Below are positions 10,202-21,067 of a stretch of 53,873 nt of DNA, in pieces; the stretch's first letter is position 1, and each line of letters starts with the position of its first letter. The stretch is taken from assembly GCF_014647035.1 (NCBI RefSeq), contig NZ_BMOK01000018.1:1-53873 (forward strand). Direction: 5' to 3'. Under the pieces are notes generated by a model. That model was given only the letters and a program-made list of their open reading frames with translations. It ran no database searches and was not told the DNA's origin. The position numbers were made by a program, and so were the translations under genes. The DNA comes from Sporolactobacillus putidus. GTDB taxonomy: Bacteria; Bacillota; Bacilli; Bacillales; Sporolactobacillaceae.

Positions 10202-10252
10202 AATGTGCCGGAATGATGAAGCTTGAAATTCTCTTGGTAAGTGAGTGAGCGT

Positions 10253-11248
10253 ATGAGCTGGAAAACATTGGACAATCAGCAGAAAACCGCGGCAAGAGTG
10301 CTTCGGCACGCCGTTCAAAGACATGAACTGGCACATGCTTATTTGCTGGAAGGCCCTGAAGGAACAGGAAAAAGGCAGGCAGCCCTGCTGCTTGCGCAAA
10401 CACTGTTCTGCAAGGAACCGCGGGATGGAGAGCCGTGCGGGAACTGCCGAAATTGCCGGAGAATCGCATCGGGCAATCATCCCGATGTGATACGGGTCCG
10501 GCCGGAGGAAGACGCGGCAACCATCAAAAAGGAACAGATTGCCTATTTAATGAAAGAATTTTCTTACCGAAGTGTGGAATCGGCAAGAAAAGTCTTCATT
10601 CTTGAAAATGCGGAAAAAATGACGGTTCAGGCTGAGAACAGTCTGCTTAAATTTATAGAGGAGCCTCATCCGGGAACACTGGCTCTCTTGATTACGGATC
10701 ATATCCATCAACTGCTGGATACGATCATTTCAAGATGTCAGGTGCTGACGTTTGTTCCGCTGTCTGATCAGGCTGTAGAGGAACGGCTGTTTCAGGAACA
10801 TCAGCCCCGTTCTCTTGTTAAACCTGCTGTCGCGCTGACCCACGATTATAAGGCTGCTGCCGCCCTGTGCAGAGATGAATGGTTTGCGGAAGCTCGTTCT
10901 CAAGTGATACAATTAATGCAAAGACTGCATTTGTCTTCCGAAGCTGCACTTCCCTTAATTTACGAGAAATTTACTCCCAACTTCGATAATGTTCAGCGAA
11001 TGGCTATTGGTTTGGATTTACTGCTGTTTTGGTACAGGGATATTTTGTCGCTGCATCTGAACCGTCCTGAGGCGGTGATCTTTGAAGATCAGACCGAAAC
11101 GCTCAGAGAGCAGCTGTTTCGCTTTTCCCAGGAACAGGCCGTGCGGGCAATGTCTCTTATTCTTGATGCCCGTAGACAGCTGGATGCCCATGTAAACAGT
11201 TTAAGTGTCATGGAATGGCTTGTTATTAAGTTAGGAGGTATCCTCTAG
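10253..11248 (+). CDS. holB: DNA polymerase III delta-prime subunit
   Basis: A clamp-loader subunit of the replicative polymerase. The N-terminal AAA+ module has the P-loop-like GPEGTGKR and a zinc module with four Cys in FCKEPRDGEPCGNCRNCRR. The sensor-like ENAEKMTVQAENSLLKFIEE and the SRC motif (ISRCQ) follow. The ATG at 10253 (331 residues) matches the start of relatives; a GTG at 10241 is possible. The ribosome-binding site is weak. The stop lies 2 bases before ricT. Confidence 0.92.
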   Translation: MSWKTLDNQQKTAARVLRHAVQRHELAHAYLLEGPEGTGKRQAALLLAQTLFCKEPRDGEPCGNCRNCRRIASGNHPDVIRVRPEEDAATIKKEQIAYLMKEFSYRSVESARKVFILENAEKMTVQAENSLLKFIEEPHPGTLALLITDHIHQLLDTIISRCQVLTFVPLSDQAVEERLFQEHQPRSLVKPAVALTHDYKAAAALCRDEWFAEARSQVIQLMQRLHLSSEAALPLIYEKFTPNFDNVQRMAIGLDLLLFWYRDILSLHLNRPEAVIFEDQTETLREQLFRFSQEQAVRAMSLILDARRQLDAHVNSLSVMEWLVIKLGGIL

Positions 11249-11250
11249 TT

Positions 11251-12081
11251 ATGAAATACGATATTGTCGGCGTTCGTTTTAAGAAAGCCGGAAAGATATA
11301 TTATTTTGACCCGGATCAGCTGACGATTCCGGAGAATGCCCATGTCGTCGTCGAAACCACGAGGGGCATCGAATGCGGTACCGTAGTCATCGGCAAGAAA
11401 ACAGTTGATGAGGAAGATGTCGTCCTCCCGCTGAAGAAGGTTGTCCGGCTCGCGTCGGAGGCAGACGACCAACAGGTTCGCAGGAACAAAGAAGACGCGG
11501 AAGCCGCGATGGATATTTGCCTTCAGAAAATATACGACCATCATTTGGAAATGAAACTGGTGGATGTTGAATATACATTTGACCGCAATAAAATTATTTT
11601 TTATTTTACTGCGGATGGTCGTGTCGATTTTCGGGAACTGGTCAAGGATCTGGCAGCGGTTTTCAAGACGCGGATTGAATTACGGCAGATCGGCGTCAGG
11701 GATGAGGCGAAAATGCTCGGAGGCATCGGTCCGTGCGGGCGGATGCTCTGCTGCTCCACTTTTCTCGGCGATTTTGAACCGGTATCGATTAAAATGGCGA
11801 AAGATCAGAATCTCTCTTTGAATCCGGCCAAGATTTCCGGTGTCTGCGGTCGCCTGATGTGCTGCCTGAAATATGAAAATGATCAGTATGAGTCGGCAAA
11901 GCAGGCACTTCCTGATTTGGGTGAGACCATCAGCGTGAACCACGGAAAGGGCAGAGTGGTCGGGCTTAATATTTTGGAACGTCTTGTTCAGATAGAACTA
12001 AAGGATGAAAATAAAGTGATCGAATACACATTGGATGAGCTTATTGAAGAAGGGGCTATTTCTTCGCAAGCCACTAAATAA
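11251..12081 (+). CDS. ricT: RicT/YaaT (PSP1 domain), Fe-S protein of the Y-complex
   Basis: A 276-residue PSP1-domain protein. In B. subtilis RicT works with RicA and RicF in an Fe-S-containing complex that stimulates mRNA maturation by RNase Y and affects phosphorelay, competence and biofilm control. The Cys-rich region is intact: [12 protein letters not shown] and [12 protein letters not shown] (about residues 160-207). The start follows TTAGGAGGT. Neighbours holB and yabA are as in B. subtilis. Confidence 0.93.
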   Translation: MKYDIVGVRFKKAGKIYYFDPDQLTIPENAHVVVETTRGIECGTVVIGKKTVDEEDVVLPLKKVVRLASEADDQQVRRNKEDAEAAMDICLQKIYDHHLEMKLVDVEYTFDRNKIIFYFTADGRVDFRELVKDLAAVFKTRIELRQIGVRDEAKMLGGIGPCGRMLCCSTFLGDFEPVSIKMAKDQNLSLNPAKISGVCGRLMCCLKYENDQYESAKQALPDLGETISVNHGKGRVVGLNILERLVQIELKDENKVIEYTLDELIEEGAISSQATK

Positions 12082-12094
12082 GAGGTGGATGAAC

Positions 12095-12448
12095 TTGGAG
12101 AAAAAGGACATTTTCTCGCAAGTCAGTCATTTGGAAGAACAGTTGGGACAAGTTTATGTGGAGTTCGGGAATCTAAAATCCCGGCTTGCCGAACTGCTGG
12201 AAGAAAATCAGAATCTCACCCTTGAAAATCACAACCTGAGAAGACGCATTGAGGCTGCCGGCCATGAACAGACGGACGGAGACAGGAAACAGAGAACCGG
12301 TGGAATGTCAGAACCGGATATCGGTGAAGGGTATGATAATCTGGCCCGGCTATATAAGGAAGGCTTTCATATTTGCAATCTGCATTATGGGAGCGTACGA
12401 AAAGACGGGGACTGTCTGTTCTGCCTTTCCTTTCTGAACAAAAAATGA
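12095..12448 (+). CDS. yabA: Replication initiation control protein YabA
   Basis: Negative regulator of initiation that binds DnaA and the DnaN clamp and blocks cooperative DnaA binding at oriC. The N-terminal half (about residues 1-60) is a leucine-rich coiled coil for tetramerisation. The C-terminal zinc domain has ICNLHYG and DCLFCLSFL at the end. The TTG at 12095 gives 117 residues (119 in B. subtilis) and has GAGGTGG 6 bases upstream; an ATG at 12089 would touch that site. A variable linker joins the two domains. Confidence 0.93.
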   Translation: MEKKDIFSQVSHLEEQLGQVYVEFGNLKSRLAELLEENQNLTLENHNLRRRIEAAGHEQTDGDRKQRTGGMSEPDIGEGYDNLARLYKEGFHICNLHYGSVRKDGDCLFCLSFLNKK

Positions 12449-12474
12449 CGGAGCGGCCGTTATTCATGGTTATG

Positions 12475-12505
12475 ACCCGGGCTCGCCTTATTCGGCGGGT
12501 TTTTA
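12475..12505 (+). terminator. Terminator of the tmk-yabA operon
   Basis: A GC-rich hairpin (around GCCTTATTCGGC with flanking CCCG/CGGG) is followed by TTTTT at 12501-12504. A copy of the structured repeat begins 3 bases further on. Confidence 0.65.
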
Positions 12506-12507
12506 TG

Positions 12508-12655
12508 CACTATAGGAAAGTATAAAAATTTTAAGGATTATAGTGTAAGCGACCGAACAGATCGCCGCATCCTGCGGCATGTTCGGCATTAGGCCGTCCT
12601 GGCCCCCGCAACTAAGGCTCAGCCTGCGCCAGGGCTTGGCCTCGCCAAGTTTTCT
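12508..12655 (+). repeat. Structured intergenic repeat, copy 1 (full length)
   Basis: A modular element of about 148 bases. Module A (12508-12545) is bounded by the inverted ends CACTATA/TATAGTG and has an A/T core. Module B (12551-12586) is a nested hairpin: CCGAAC/GTTCGG outside, GCCGCA-TCC-TGCGGC inside. Module C (12597-12655) has CCTGGC/GCCAGG around the short palindrome AGGCT-C-AGCCT, then CTTGGC-CTC-GCCAAG and TTTTC. It matches copy 2 at 26930 nearly base for base. It separates yabA from yabB and starts right after a terminator T-run. No coding capacity is seen. Confidence 0.85.
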
Positions 12656-12683
12656 AATAAAATGAAAATCCAGTTGTAAGGGA

Positions 12684-13427
12684 ATGGACAAGAAGTTGAC
12701 AATAAACGGCCGGAGTGAACGGATCGATTATCTTTTTAATACGGATCTGCAGATTATTCAGTCGAGTGAACTGTTTCCCTTCTCGCTTGACTCCGTATTG
12801 CTCGCGCGGTTTGTCTATGTGCCGATTCAACACGGCAGGTTGGCCGACCTGTGCACGGGAAACGGCGTCATTCCTTTTCTCCTGTCCCGGCGGACAAAAG
12901 GCCGGATTACCGGTATAGAGATCCAGCCGGAAGTCTGTGAACTGGCGGAACGCGGAGCGGCGCTCAATCATTTGCTGGACCGGATTGATTTTATCTGCGG
13001 CGATGCGAAAATGCTTCCCGATTATCTTGGAGGCCAGAGCTGTGACGTGGTGACGTGCAACCCTCCCTATTTCAACAAAGAGGCGGCACGCGATCAAAAA
13101 ACAAACCCGCATCTGGCCATTGCCCGCCATGAGATACTGATTACACTTAAAGATGTCATTGAGGTCGCCTCCAAGCTTCTGAAGCATGGCGGGAAGTTCG
13201 CAATGGTGCACCGGCCGGAGCGGCTTGTCGATATTCTGGCCGGGATGCGCCGCGCGGGAATGGAACCGAAACGCGTGCAGTTCGTTCATCCGAGAAAAGA
13301 AAAAGCCGCCAATATGGTCCTTGTTGAAGGAGCAAAGGGAGGAAAATCCGGCCTTGCGGTGCTGCCGCCGATTGCCGTGTACGACTCGGAGGGGCGGTAT
13401 ACGGAGGATGTGTGGCCGAACGTATGA
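12684..13427 (+). CDS. yabB: YabB/TrmN6-type SAM-dependent methyltransferase
   Basis: A 247-residue class I methyltransferase related to TrmN6 (tRNA m6A37). The SAM-binding region DLCTGNGVIPFLLS (about residues 55-68), the acidic ITGIEIQPE, and the amino-methyltransferase motif CNPPYF (about 117-122) are clear. The target base cannot be read from sequence. The ATG at 12684 has TAAGGGA in front. It overlaps yazA by 16 bases, and yazA overlaps rsmI, so yabB-yazA-rsmI form a coupled RNA-modification operon whose leader begins in the repeat element. Confidence 0.9.
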   Translation: MDKKLTINGRSERIDYLFNTDLQIIQSSELFPFSLDSVLLARFVYVPIQHGRLADLCTGNGVIPFLLSRRTKGRITGIEIQPEVCELAERGAALNHLLDRIDFICGDAKMLPDYLGGQSCDVVTCNPPYFNKEAARDQKTNPHLAIARHEILITLKDVIEVASKLLKHGGKFAMVHRPERLVDILAGMRRAGMEPKRVQFVHPRKEKAANMVLVEGAKGGKSGLAVLPPIAVYDSEGRYTEDVWPNV

Positions 13428-13711
13428 AAAATTACAGCGTCTATATACTGGAATGTACGGACGGCAGCCTTTATACAGGATATGCAGCAGATGTCCGGAA
13501 GCGGTTTGCGCTTCACTGCAGCGGGAAGGGAGCGAAATATACGCGGAGCCATAAACCGCTCCGTGTCGTCTATGAAGAGACGCTGCCGGACAAGTCGTCG
13601 GCGATGCAGCGGGAATGGACGATTAAGCACCTGACGAAACGGGAAAAAGAAGCATTGATACAAAGGAGCGGCGCTAATGTGGGAGCAAAAGAGTTTCCAT
13701 ACGGAAAATAA
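13412..13711 (+). CDS. yazA: GIY-YIG nuclease-like protein YazA
   Basis: A 99-residue UPF0213 protein with a single GIY-YIG domain: YSVYILECTDGSLYTGYAAD (about residues 8-27) followed by R and the H...GKGAKYT segment. Activity of this small family is not established. The GTG at 13412 has GGAGG 4 bases upstream; an ATG at 13424 inside the yabB stop is the alternative. It overlaps both neighbours. Confidence 0.88.
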   Translation: MAERMKNYSVYILECTDGSLYTGYAADVRKRFALHCSGKGAKYTRSHKPLRVVYEETLPDKSSAMQREWTIKHLTKREKEALIQRSGANVGAKEFPYGK

Positions 13712-14570
13712 CGGTACGGGGACACTTTATCTTGTTCCGACGCCGATCGGCAACCTGGACGATATTACCTTTCGGGCGCTGGATGTTTTAAAAAAAGCGG
13801 ATATACTGGCTGCTGAAGACACGCGGCATACGATGAAGCTGTGCACGCATTTCGCTATCCATGTGCCGCTTGTCAGCTACCACGAACACAACAAAAAAAA
13901 GAGCGGAGAAAAGCTTGTGGCTGAACTTGAGTCCGGTAAAAATGTGGCGCTGGTCACCGACGCCGGGACTCCGGGTATTTCGGATCCGGGGACTGATCTT
14001 GCTGCCGAGTGCATCGCGCGCCGCATCCCGGTCGTGCCGCTCCCCGGAGCCAATGCGGCGGTTACAAGTCTGATCGCTTCTGGGCTGCCGACGGATCATT
14101 TTTTATTCTATGGTTTTCTGCCGAGGACAAAGAAGGAGCGGGATCAGGCGCTGAAGGATCTGAGCGTCCTGCCGTTCACACTGATCTTTTACGAATCACC
14201 GTTTCGCATACTGGAGACAATCAAGGACTTGAAGGAAGCTTTTGGCGAACGCCGTGTGTCGCTTTCCCGCGAGCTGACGAAACGCTATGAAACATTTGTC
14301 AGAGGAGACATTGGGGAAACGGCGGACTTTCTGGATCAGGGCGAGGTGCTGAAGGGTGAGATCTGCCTGGTTGTAGAGGGAAGCGACGGAAAACAGAAAA
14401 ATCCGGAAGATCTTTGGTGGGCGGCAATGGATCTGAACGCCCACGTCGACCACTATGTGAACGCGCAGCATCTAACGGTAAAAGAAGCGATCAGGCAAGC
14501 GGCCGTCGACCGTTCATTGCCGAAGCGGGAGGTTTACCGGATTTACCACCGTATCGACGAATCACTTTAA
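13677..14570 (+). CDS. rsmI: 16S rRNA (cytidine-1402-2'-O)-methyltransferase RsmI
   Basis: A 297-residue tetrapyrrole-methylase-fold enzyme that methylates the ribose of C1402 in 16S rRNA. Visible motifs are LYLVPTPIGNLDDITFRAL (about residues 18-36), AAEDTRHT, the SAM loop VTDAGTPGISDPG and PLPGANAAV. The ATG at 13677 follows AAAGGAG and lies inside yazA. In B. subtilis abrB follows; here it is absent and a promoter for metG follows instead. Confidence 0.95.
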   Translation: MWEQKSFHTENNGTGTLYLVPTPIGNLDDITFRALDVLKKADILAAEDTRHTMKLCTHFAIHVPLVSYHEHNKKKSGEKLVAELESGKNVALVTDAGTPGISDPGTDLAAECIARRIPVVPLPGANAAVTSLIASGLPTDHFLFYGFLPRTKKERDQALKDLSVLPFTLIFYESPFRILETIKDLKEAFGERRVSLSRELTKRYETFVRGDIGETADFLDQGEVLKGEICLVVEGSDGKQKNPEDLWWAAMDLNAHVDHYVNAQHLTVKEAIRQAAVDRSLPKREVYRIYHRIDESL

Positions 14571-14623
14571 AAATGGCCGATTTTTCTGCTGCAGAGTATC
14601 TATCTGATAAATCTGCCGCTTTC

Positions 14624-14652
14624 TTGACATTCATCCGGGTGAAACGTATAGT
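14624..14652 (+). promoter_or_regulatory. Sigma-A promoter of metG
   Basis: TTGACA (14624-14629) and TATAGT (14647-14652) are 17 bases apart, 56 bases before metG. The leader is too short for a T-box or S-box riboswitch. Confidence 0.75.
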
Positions 14653-14690
14653 TCTTTTAAGAAAGGAATCATAGGGGAATCGCTATTTAA

Positions 14691-16706
<2,016 letters not shown>

Positions 16707-16842
16707 TTTTCAATATATAGAGGTGCTGGCGGAAAGGAATGTGCAGATGCCCATGTGCATGACTTTCCGCTTTTTGTACGGACGGTTCACGGCGATATTT
16801 TTCACCATGCACCGCTTTTTCAAAGAAGAAGGGAGGGACCTC

Positions 16843-17628
16843 ATGTTATTCGACACGCACACACACATCAACGACGAGGCCTTTGACGGGGACTTTTCAG
16901 AAGTTTTGCAGCGGGCGAAAGAAGCAGGGGTTGACCGGATGGTCGTTGTCGGCTGCGACCGGCCGCTGATCGAGAAGGTCTTCCCGATCATTGATCAGTA
17001 TGACAGCATCTACGGAGCAATCGGATGGAACCCGGAAGACGCTGTCGACATGACCGAGGAAGACTTCGGTCTGATTGCGGAAAATTTAGATCATCCGGGG
17101 GTCGTGGCGCTGGGCGAAATCGGTCTTGACTATCATTGGGACAAGTCGCCGAAAACAGTGCAGCACGACGTTTTTCGAAGGCAGATCCGTCTCGCGGTTC
17201 AGAAGCAGCTGCCGCTGATCATTCATAACCGTGAGGCGACGGAAGATACGGAGCGGATACTCCGCGAGGAGCATGCCGATCGGGTCGGCGGTGTCATGCA
17301 TTGTTACAGCGATGACTGGTCCTGGGCACGGAAATTTATTGAACTGAACTTTTATATCAGTTTCGGCGGTCCTCTGACATTCAAAAATGCCCGCATTCAG
17401 CGGGAAACTGCGGCCATGGTGCCGCTCGACCGCTTGCTGATTGAAACAGACTGCCCTTATCTCAGTCCGCATCCATTCCGGGGTAAACGCAATGAGCCGG
17501 CAAGAGTCATGCTGGTGGCGGAAAAACTGGCTGAGATTAAAGGTGTGTCACTGGATGAGATCGCAAGAGTCACTTCGGAAAATGCCGAACGCTGTTTTCA
17601 TATTGGCCGGTTTTCTCAAGTAAACTGA
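16843..17628 (+). CDS. yabD: TatD-family metal-dependent DNase
   Basis: A 261-residue TIM-barrel hydrolase of the TatD family. The metal ligands are visible: FDTHTHIND at the N terminus, GEIGLDYHW in the middle, HNREA, HCYSDD and the late IETDCPYLSP. Members have 3'-5' exonuclease/DNase activity; the cellular role is uncertain. The ATG at 16843 follows GGGAGGGA. An open extension back to 16723 lacks a site and family similarity. The gene lies between metG and rnmV as in B. subtilis, but yabE is missing. Confidence 0.92.
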   Translation: MLFDTHTHINDEAFDGDFSEVLQRAKEAGVDRMVVVGCDRPLIEKVFPIIDQYDSIYGAIGWNPEDAVDMTEEDFGLIAENLDHPGVVALGEIGLDYHWDKSPKTVQHDVFRRQIRLAVQKQLPLIIHNREATEDTERILREEHADRVGGVMHCYSDDWSWARKFIELNFYISFGGPLTFKNARIQRETAAMVPLDRLLIETDCPYLSPHPFRGKRNEPARVMLVAEKLAEIKGVSLDEIARVTSENAERCFHIGRFSQVN

Positions 17629-17714
17629 GAATAGGCGTGCAGCAAGGATACATGGGTTGTCTAAGATTCAACTGTGCGACCCAGCAGCTCAAGGAGCAAC
17701 AAGGGAGTCAGGAT

Positions 17715-18278
17715 ATGATTGTCAAAGAAATTATTGTTGTGGAAGGAAAAAGCGACACGGAAGCAATCCGCCGGGCGCTTGAAGCCGATACGATCGAAAC
17801 GAATGGATCGCGTGTCAGTCGGAGGACGATCGAAGCGATCCGGCATGCGCATGAGAGGCGCGGTGTGATTGTCTTTACCGATCCGGATTTCCCCGGTGAA
17901 CGGATCCGCAAAATCATCAGCCAGAAGGTACCCGGATGCAAACACGCATTTATCACCCGCAGTCAGGGCAAGGGAGCGGCAAACGAAAGTCTGGGTATTG
18001 AACATGCGTCACCGGCGGCTATCCGTGAAGCCCTCTCCAAAGTTTACACACAGTTTGAAGAACCGGATGAACAGATTGCGATGCAGATGCTGAGAGACTA
18101 CGGGTTGCTGGGCGGCACGGAATCCCGCAGACTTCGCGAACAGCTGGGCGATTCGCTTAAAATCGGCTACACGAACGGCAAGCAGTTATACAAAAGGCTG
18201 CGTATGTTCCAGATCACGCCGGAGGAACTGGAGCAGGCAATGGCCGCCATCAAACAGGGAGGGTCCGCCAGTGAATAA
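17715..18278 (+). CDS. rnmV: Ribonuclease M5
   Basis: Matures the ends of 5S rRNA precursors using a Toprim active site. The 187-residue protein has the acidic EGKSDTEAI (about residues 10-18) and FTDPDFPGERIR, as in RNase M5. The start at 17715 follows GGGAGTC and gives almost the B. subtilis length (186). It overlaps rsmA by 8 bases. Confidence 0.93.
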   Translation: MIVKEIIVVEGKSDTEAIRRALEADTIETNGSRVSRRTIEAIRHAHERRGVIVFTDPDFPGERIRKIISQKVPGCKHAFITRSQGKGAANESLGIEHASPAAIREALSKVYTQFEEPDEQIAMQMLRDYGLLGGTESRRLREQLGDSLKIGYTNGKQLYKRLRMFQITPEELEQAMAAIKQGGSASE

Positions 18279-19152
18279 GCGCATTTCTTCGCCGAAAGTC
18301 ATGCGGGATGTCATCCGCCGGCACCAGTTCACGTTGAAAAAGAGTCTCGGCCAGAATTTTCTTGTCGATGAAAACATTTTGAAGCACATTGTCGAGGCGG
18401 CGGAGCTGAAGGAAGACAGCTACGTGCTGGAAATCGGGCCGGGTGCGGGCGCGCTGACCCGATTTCTGTCCGGAAAAGCAGAAAAAGTGATCGCGGTCGA
18501 GATTGATCGCCGACTTGAGCCGATACTCAAGGAAACCCTTCAGGGGCACGACAATGTTTCCGTACATTTCGGAGATGTGCTGAAAATTGATCTGGAAGAA
18601 GTGATCGCCGAGGAATGCCCTGAAGGGGTTCCGATTACGGTTGTCGCGAATCTGCCTTATTATGTGACAACGCCGATTCTGATGAAACTGCTGACCGGCG
18701 GACTTCATATTCAGACGATTGTCGTCATGGTTCAAAAAGAGGTGGCAAGCCGGCTGGAAGCCGGGCCGGGCCAGAAAAGCTACGGATCACTGTCCATTGC
18801 CGTACAGTATATGGCCGATCCGAAAATCATCATGACTGTTCCGAAAACCGTATTCGTTCCGCAGCCCAATGTCGATTCGGCCGTGATTAAACTTGCCGTG
18901 CGTACCGAAAGAAAAGTAAACGTACGGGATGAGACCTTTTTCTTCAGGCTCGTCCGCGCAAGCTTTGCGCAGCGCCGGAAGACCCTGATCAATAATCTGA
19001 TGAGCAATCTCTATTCCAAAGACCGAAAGGGAGAGCTTCTTTCGGTTCTCCATGCACTTGATATTAATCCGGAACGCCGCGGAGAAACCTTGACGATTGC
19101 GGAGTTTGCCCGGCTCAGCGATGCCTTGCTTGAACATGTTACTGAAAATTAA
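18271..19152 (+). CDS. rsmA: 16S rRNA dimethyladenosine transferase RsmA (KsgA)
   Basis: Dimethylates two adjacent adenines near the 3' end of 16S rRNA, a late check in 30S assembly. The 293-residue protein shows KSLGQNFLVDENIL (about 26-39), the SAM loop LEIGPGAGALT and the catalytic VANLPYYVTTPIL. The GTG at 18271 follows GGGAGGG in the rnmV end. A strong terminator comes 31 bases later. Confidence 0.96.
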   Translation: MNKRISSPKVMRDVIRRHQFTLKKSLGQNFLVDENILKHIVEAAELKEDSYVLEIGPGAGALTRFLSGKAEKVIAVEIDRRLEPILKETLQGHDNVSVHFGDVLKIDLEEVIAEECPEGVPITVVANLPYYVTTPILMKLLTGGLHIQTIVVMVQKEVASRLEAGPGQKSYGSLSIAVQYMADPKIIMTVPKTVFVPQPNVDSAVIKLAVRTERKVNVRDETFFFRLVRASFAQRRKTLINNLMSNLYSKDRKGELLSVLHALDINPERRGETLTIAEFARLSDALLEHVTEN

Positions 19153-19182
19153 AAGCGTGATTTTATCATAAGAATATTTTTG

Positions 19183-19219
19183 CAAAAAAACGGGATGACT
19201 TTCTTTCCGTTTTTTTTTT
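19183..19219 (+). terminator. Terminator of the metG-rsmA region
   Basis: AAAAAAACGG(G) pairs with CCGTTTTTTT around a loop, giving a stem ending in a long T-run. A diverged repeat copy starts in the next bases. Confidence 0.75.
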
Positions 19220-19310
19220 GTACAAATAAGAAAGTATAAAAGATAAGAGGTGTCTAGTATAAGAAAAACTAAGGCTCAGGCCGTCGTCAAAGACTAAGTT
19301 TTTCTTATTG
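19220..19310 (+). repeat. Diverged copy of the structured repeat (copy 4)
   Basis: This copy shares GAAAGTATAAAA (module A), an ending TAGTATAAG that corresponds to TAGTGTAAG, and CTAAGGCTCAGG (module C) with the full copies. Module B is missing. The ends AAGAAAAACT (19262-19271) and CTAAGTTTTTCTT (19294-19306) are complementary and form a hairpin. Like the others it follows a terminator T-run. The rest of 19153-19503 has no gene; a small inverted repeat CGGTGG-CA-CCACCG lies near 19386. Confidence 0.6.
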
Positions 19311-19503
19311 AATCATTGCCGCAGGCTTCAAGAAGAGTCATACGGTTTAACGTTCCTGGAATCCGGCCGGTCCTGATTCGGAACCCGGTGGCACCACCGC
19401 TTTTCTGAAGGAGCATATAAGCTGTTTTCACTACATAGGATGGTAGGGATGACCTTGATTTTCGGACGCGCGGTTCTGTGAATCGGGGAGAAGGGAGACG
19501 AAC

Positions 19504-20367
19504 ATGGCGATTCAGGTGGGGGATATCGTGGCACGGGTTTCCTATCAGCTTGATCTGCCCTTTCGCGTGGTGATGATTCACCCTGAGGCGCAGACAGCCG
19601 AGCTGACGGGACATGATTTGCGGCTCTATGCAGATGCGCCGCTGGATGATTTGAAAGTGGTCACCGATCGTGATCAGGAAAGATATGAGAAAAAGATACG
19701 TTCCAGAGAGGCGGAGTCTTACCGGCTGTTCCGGCAGGATTACCAGCAGATGAAACTAAAAAGAGAGTATACGGCAACAAGCGGCTACCGGTCGGGGACT
19801 TCCTATTTCGAAATGCCCGGACGGGTCCTGCATCTTGACGGTGATCCTTATTATTTGAGGAAGTGTCTGAACGTTTATGAAAAACTGAATGTGCCCGTCA
19901 TCGGGAAATATATGCTTGAGGAGGAAATGCCTGAGCGCGTGCCCAAGTTGGTCGCTCAGATACGTCCGGACATCCTGGTTCTGACGGGTCATGACGCTTT
20001 TATGAAAAATAAAGGAAACCCGGAGGAGATAAAAGCTTACCGGCATTCGGGCCACTTTGTCCGGACGGTGAAGGAGGTCCGCTTCCACTCTCCGGGCCTC
20101 GATCAGCTGATCATTTTTGCCGGCGCCTGCCAATCGCATTTTGAATCACTGATCCGTTCAGGTGCCAATTTCGCAAGCTCTCCTGATCGCGTCAATATTC
20201 ATGCCCTCGATCCGGTTTATCTTGCGGCCAAAATCAGTTTTACCTCATTCATGGACAGCGTCAATGTATGGGAAGTGCTGCGGAACACGCTGACTGGCCC
20301 GGGCGGACTTGGCGGGGTGGAAAGCCGCGGCATGCTGCGGACGGGCCTGCCTTATCCGCCGGAATAG
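19504..20367 (+). CDS. yabG: Sporulation-specific protease YabG
   Basis: A 287-residue protein of the YabG peptidase family (U57). It is made late in the mother cell under sigma-K in B. subtilis and processes spore-coat proteins before cross-linking by Tgl. The family segments include VGDIVARVSYQLDLPFRVV near the N terminus, VLHLDGDPYYLRKCL, ILVLTGHDA and the C-terminal VESRGMLRTGLPYP. The ATG follows GAAGGGAG. I could not find a clear sigma-K promoter. A 9-bp stem-loop without trailing T-run lies just downstream (20410-20432). Confidence 0.92.
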   Translation: MAIQVGDIVARVSYQLDLPFRVVMIHPEAQTAELTGHDLRLYADAPLDDLKVVTDRDQERYEKKIRSREAESYRLFRQDYQQMKLKREYTATSGYRSGTSYFEMPGRVLHLDGDPYYLRKCLNVYEKLNVPVIGKYMLEEEMPERVPKLVAQIRPDILVLTGHDAFMKNKGNPEEIKAYRHSGHFVRTVKEVRFHSPGLDQLIIFAGACQSHFESLIRSGANFASSPDRVNIHALDPVYLAAKISFTSFMDSVNVWEVLRNTLTGPGGLGGVESRGMLRTGLPYPPE

Positions 20368-20510
20368 CGTTTCTCATTTAAATGGATTGATTTTGACACC
20401 TGGCTGCTGCCGGTTTTTTTCTGAAAAACCGGACGGCTGAATTTTATCGCTAATTAATGCGCATATTAGTAAAGGAAACAAAAAGGGTATTGAAGAAATC
20501 ATCAAAAACA

Positions 20511-20579
20511 TTGACAGTCATAACGATTTCTTGATATAATCAAAAATATTTGACTTTTTGGCATCCATTATGATACACT
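20511..20579 (+). promoter_or_regulatory. Tandem promoters of veg
   Basis: The first promoter has TTGACA (20511-20516), an 18-base spacer and TATAAT (20535-20540). The second has TTGACT (20550-20555) and an extended -10 TGATACACT (20571-20579). B. subtilis veg is known for a very strong promoter, so two good promoters in a row fit. Confidence 0.75.
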
Positions 20580-20606
20580 TATAATTAAGCGAGGTGGATT
20601 GTCGAG

Positions 20607-20861
20607 ATGGGAAAAACCATTAATGATATCAAAGGCGCTTTAGATGAACGCGTGGGCAAGCGTTTGACGCTTAAAGCAAGCGGAGGCAGGCGTAAAACCA
20701 TTCAGCGCATCGGTGTTTTGGAAGGGACCTATCCGTCTGTGTTTATCGTGCGTCTGGATAAAGATTCGAATAGCTACGACCGTGTATCCTACAGCTACAC
20801 GGACGTGTTGACGGACTCGGTAGAACTCACCTTTTTAGAGGAAATAGCAAGCGGACAGTAA
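20607..20861 (+). CDS. veg: Veg protein
   Basis: An 84-residue protein of the Veg family, highly expressed in vegetative cells and linked to biofilm formation and spore outgrowth in B. subtilis. The segment [20 protein letters not shown] (about residues 16-35), with [20 protein letters not shown] behind it, is diagnostic. The preceding GCGAGGTGG gives a good start. Position between yabG and sspF is conserved. Confidence 0.95.
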   Translation: MGKTINDIKGALDERVGKRLTLKASGGRRKTIQRIGVLEGTYPSVFIVRLDKDSNSYDRVSYSYTDVLTDSVELTFLEEIASGQ

Positions 20862-21067
20862 GTACTGTTTTTTCGAAAAGCAATTGACTGTTTGGACGGA
20901 TGCGTGCACCCGCTTTTTTTGTTTCCGCACAAATGGATGCAAAAACGGATGGGCGCATTTATACGAACGGGATCGCTTTCTTTATATGCAGCCGCATGTG
21001 TGTATAGAAAAGGGCCGATCGACGCAACCTATTCCTGCTCGACCATTGGAAAGGGGTTGTACCGATC

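Noticed and set aside
19380-19420. Possible T-box motif (GGTGGCACCACCGC) before yabG
   Set aside because: It resembles the GGTGGnACCGCG box only in part, no stem I or terminator/antiterminator pair follows, and yabG is not an amino acid gene. The match is mostly a small inverted repeat.
20410-20432. Stem-loop CCGGTTTTT/AAAAACCGG after yabG as a terminator
   Set aside because: The stem is strong, but no T-run follows on either strand outside the stem, so its use as a terminator is uncertain. It was not listed as a feature.
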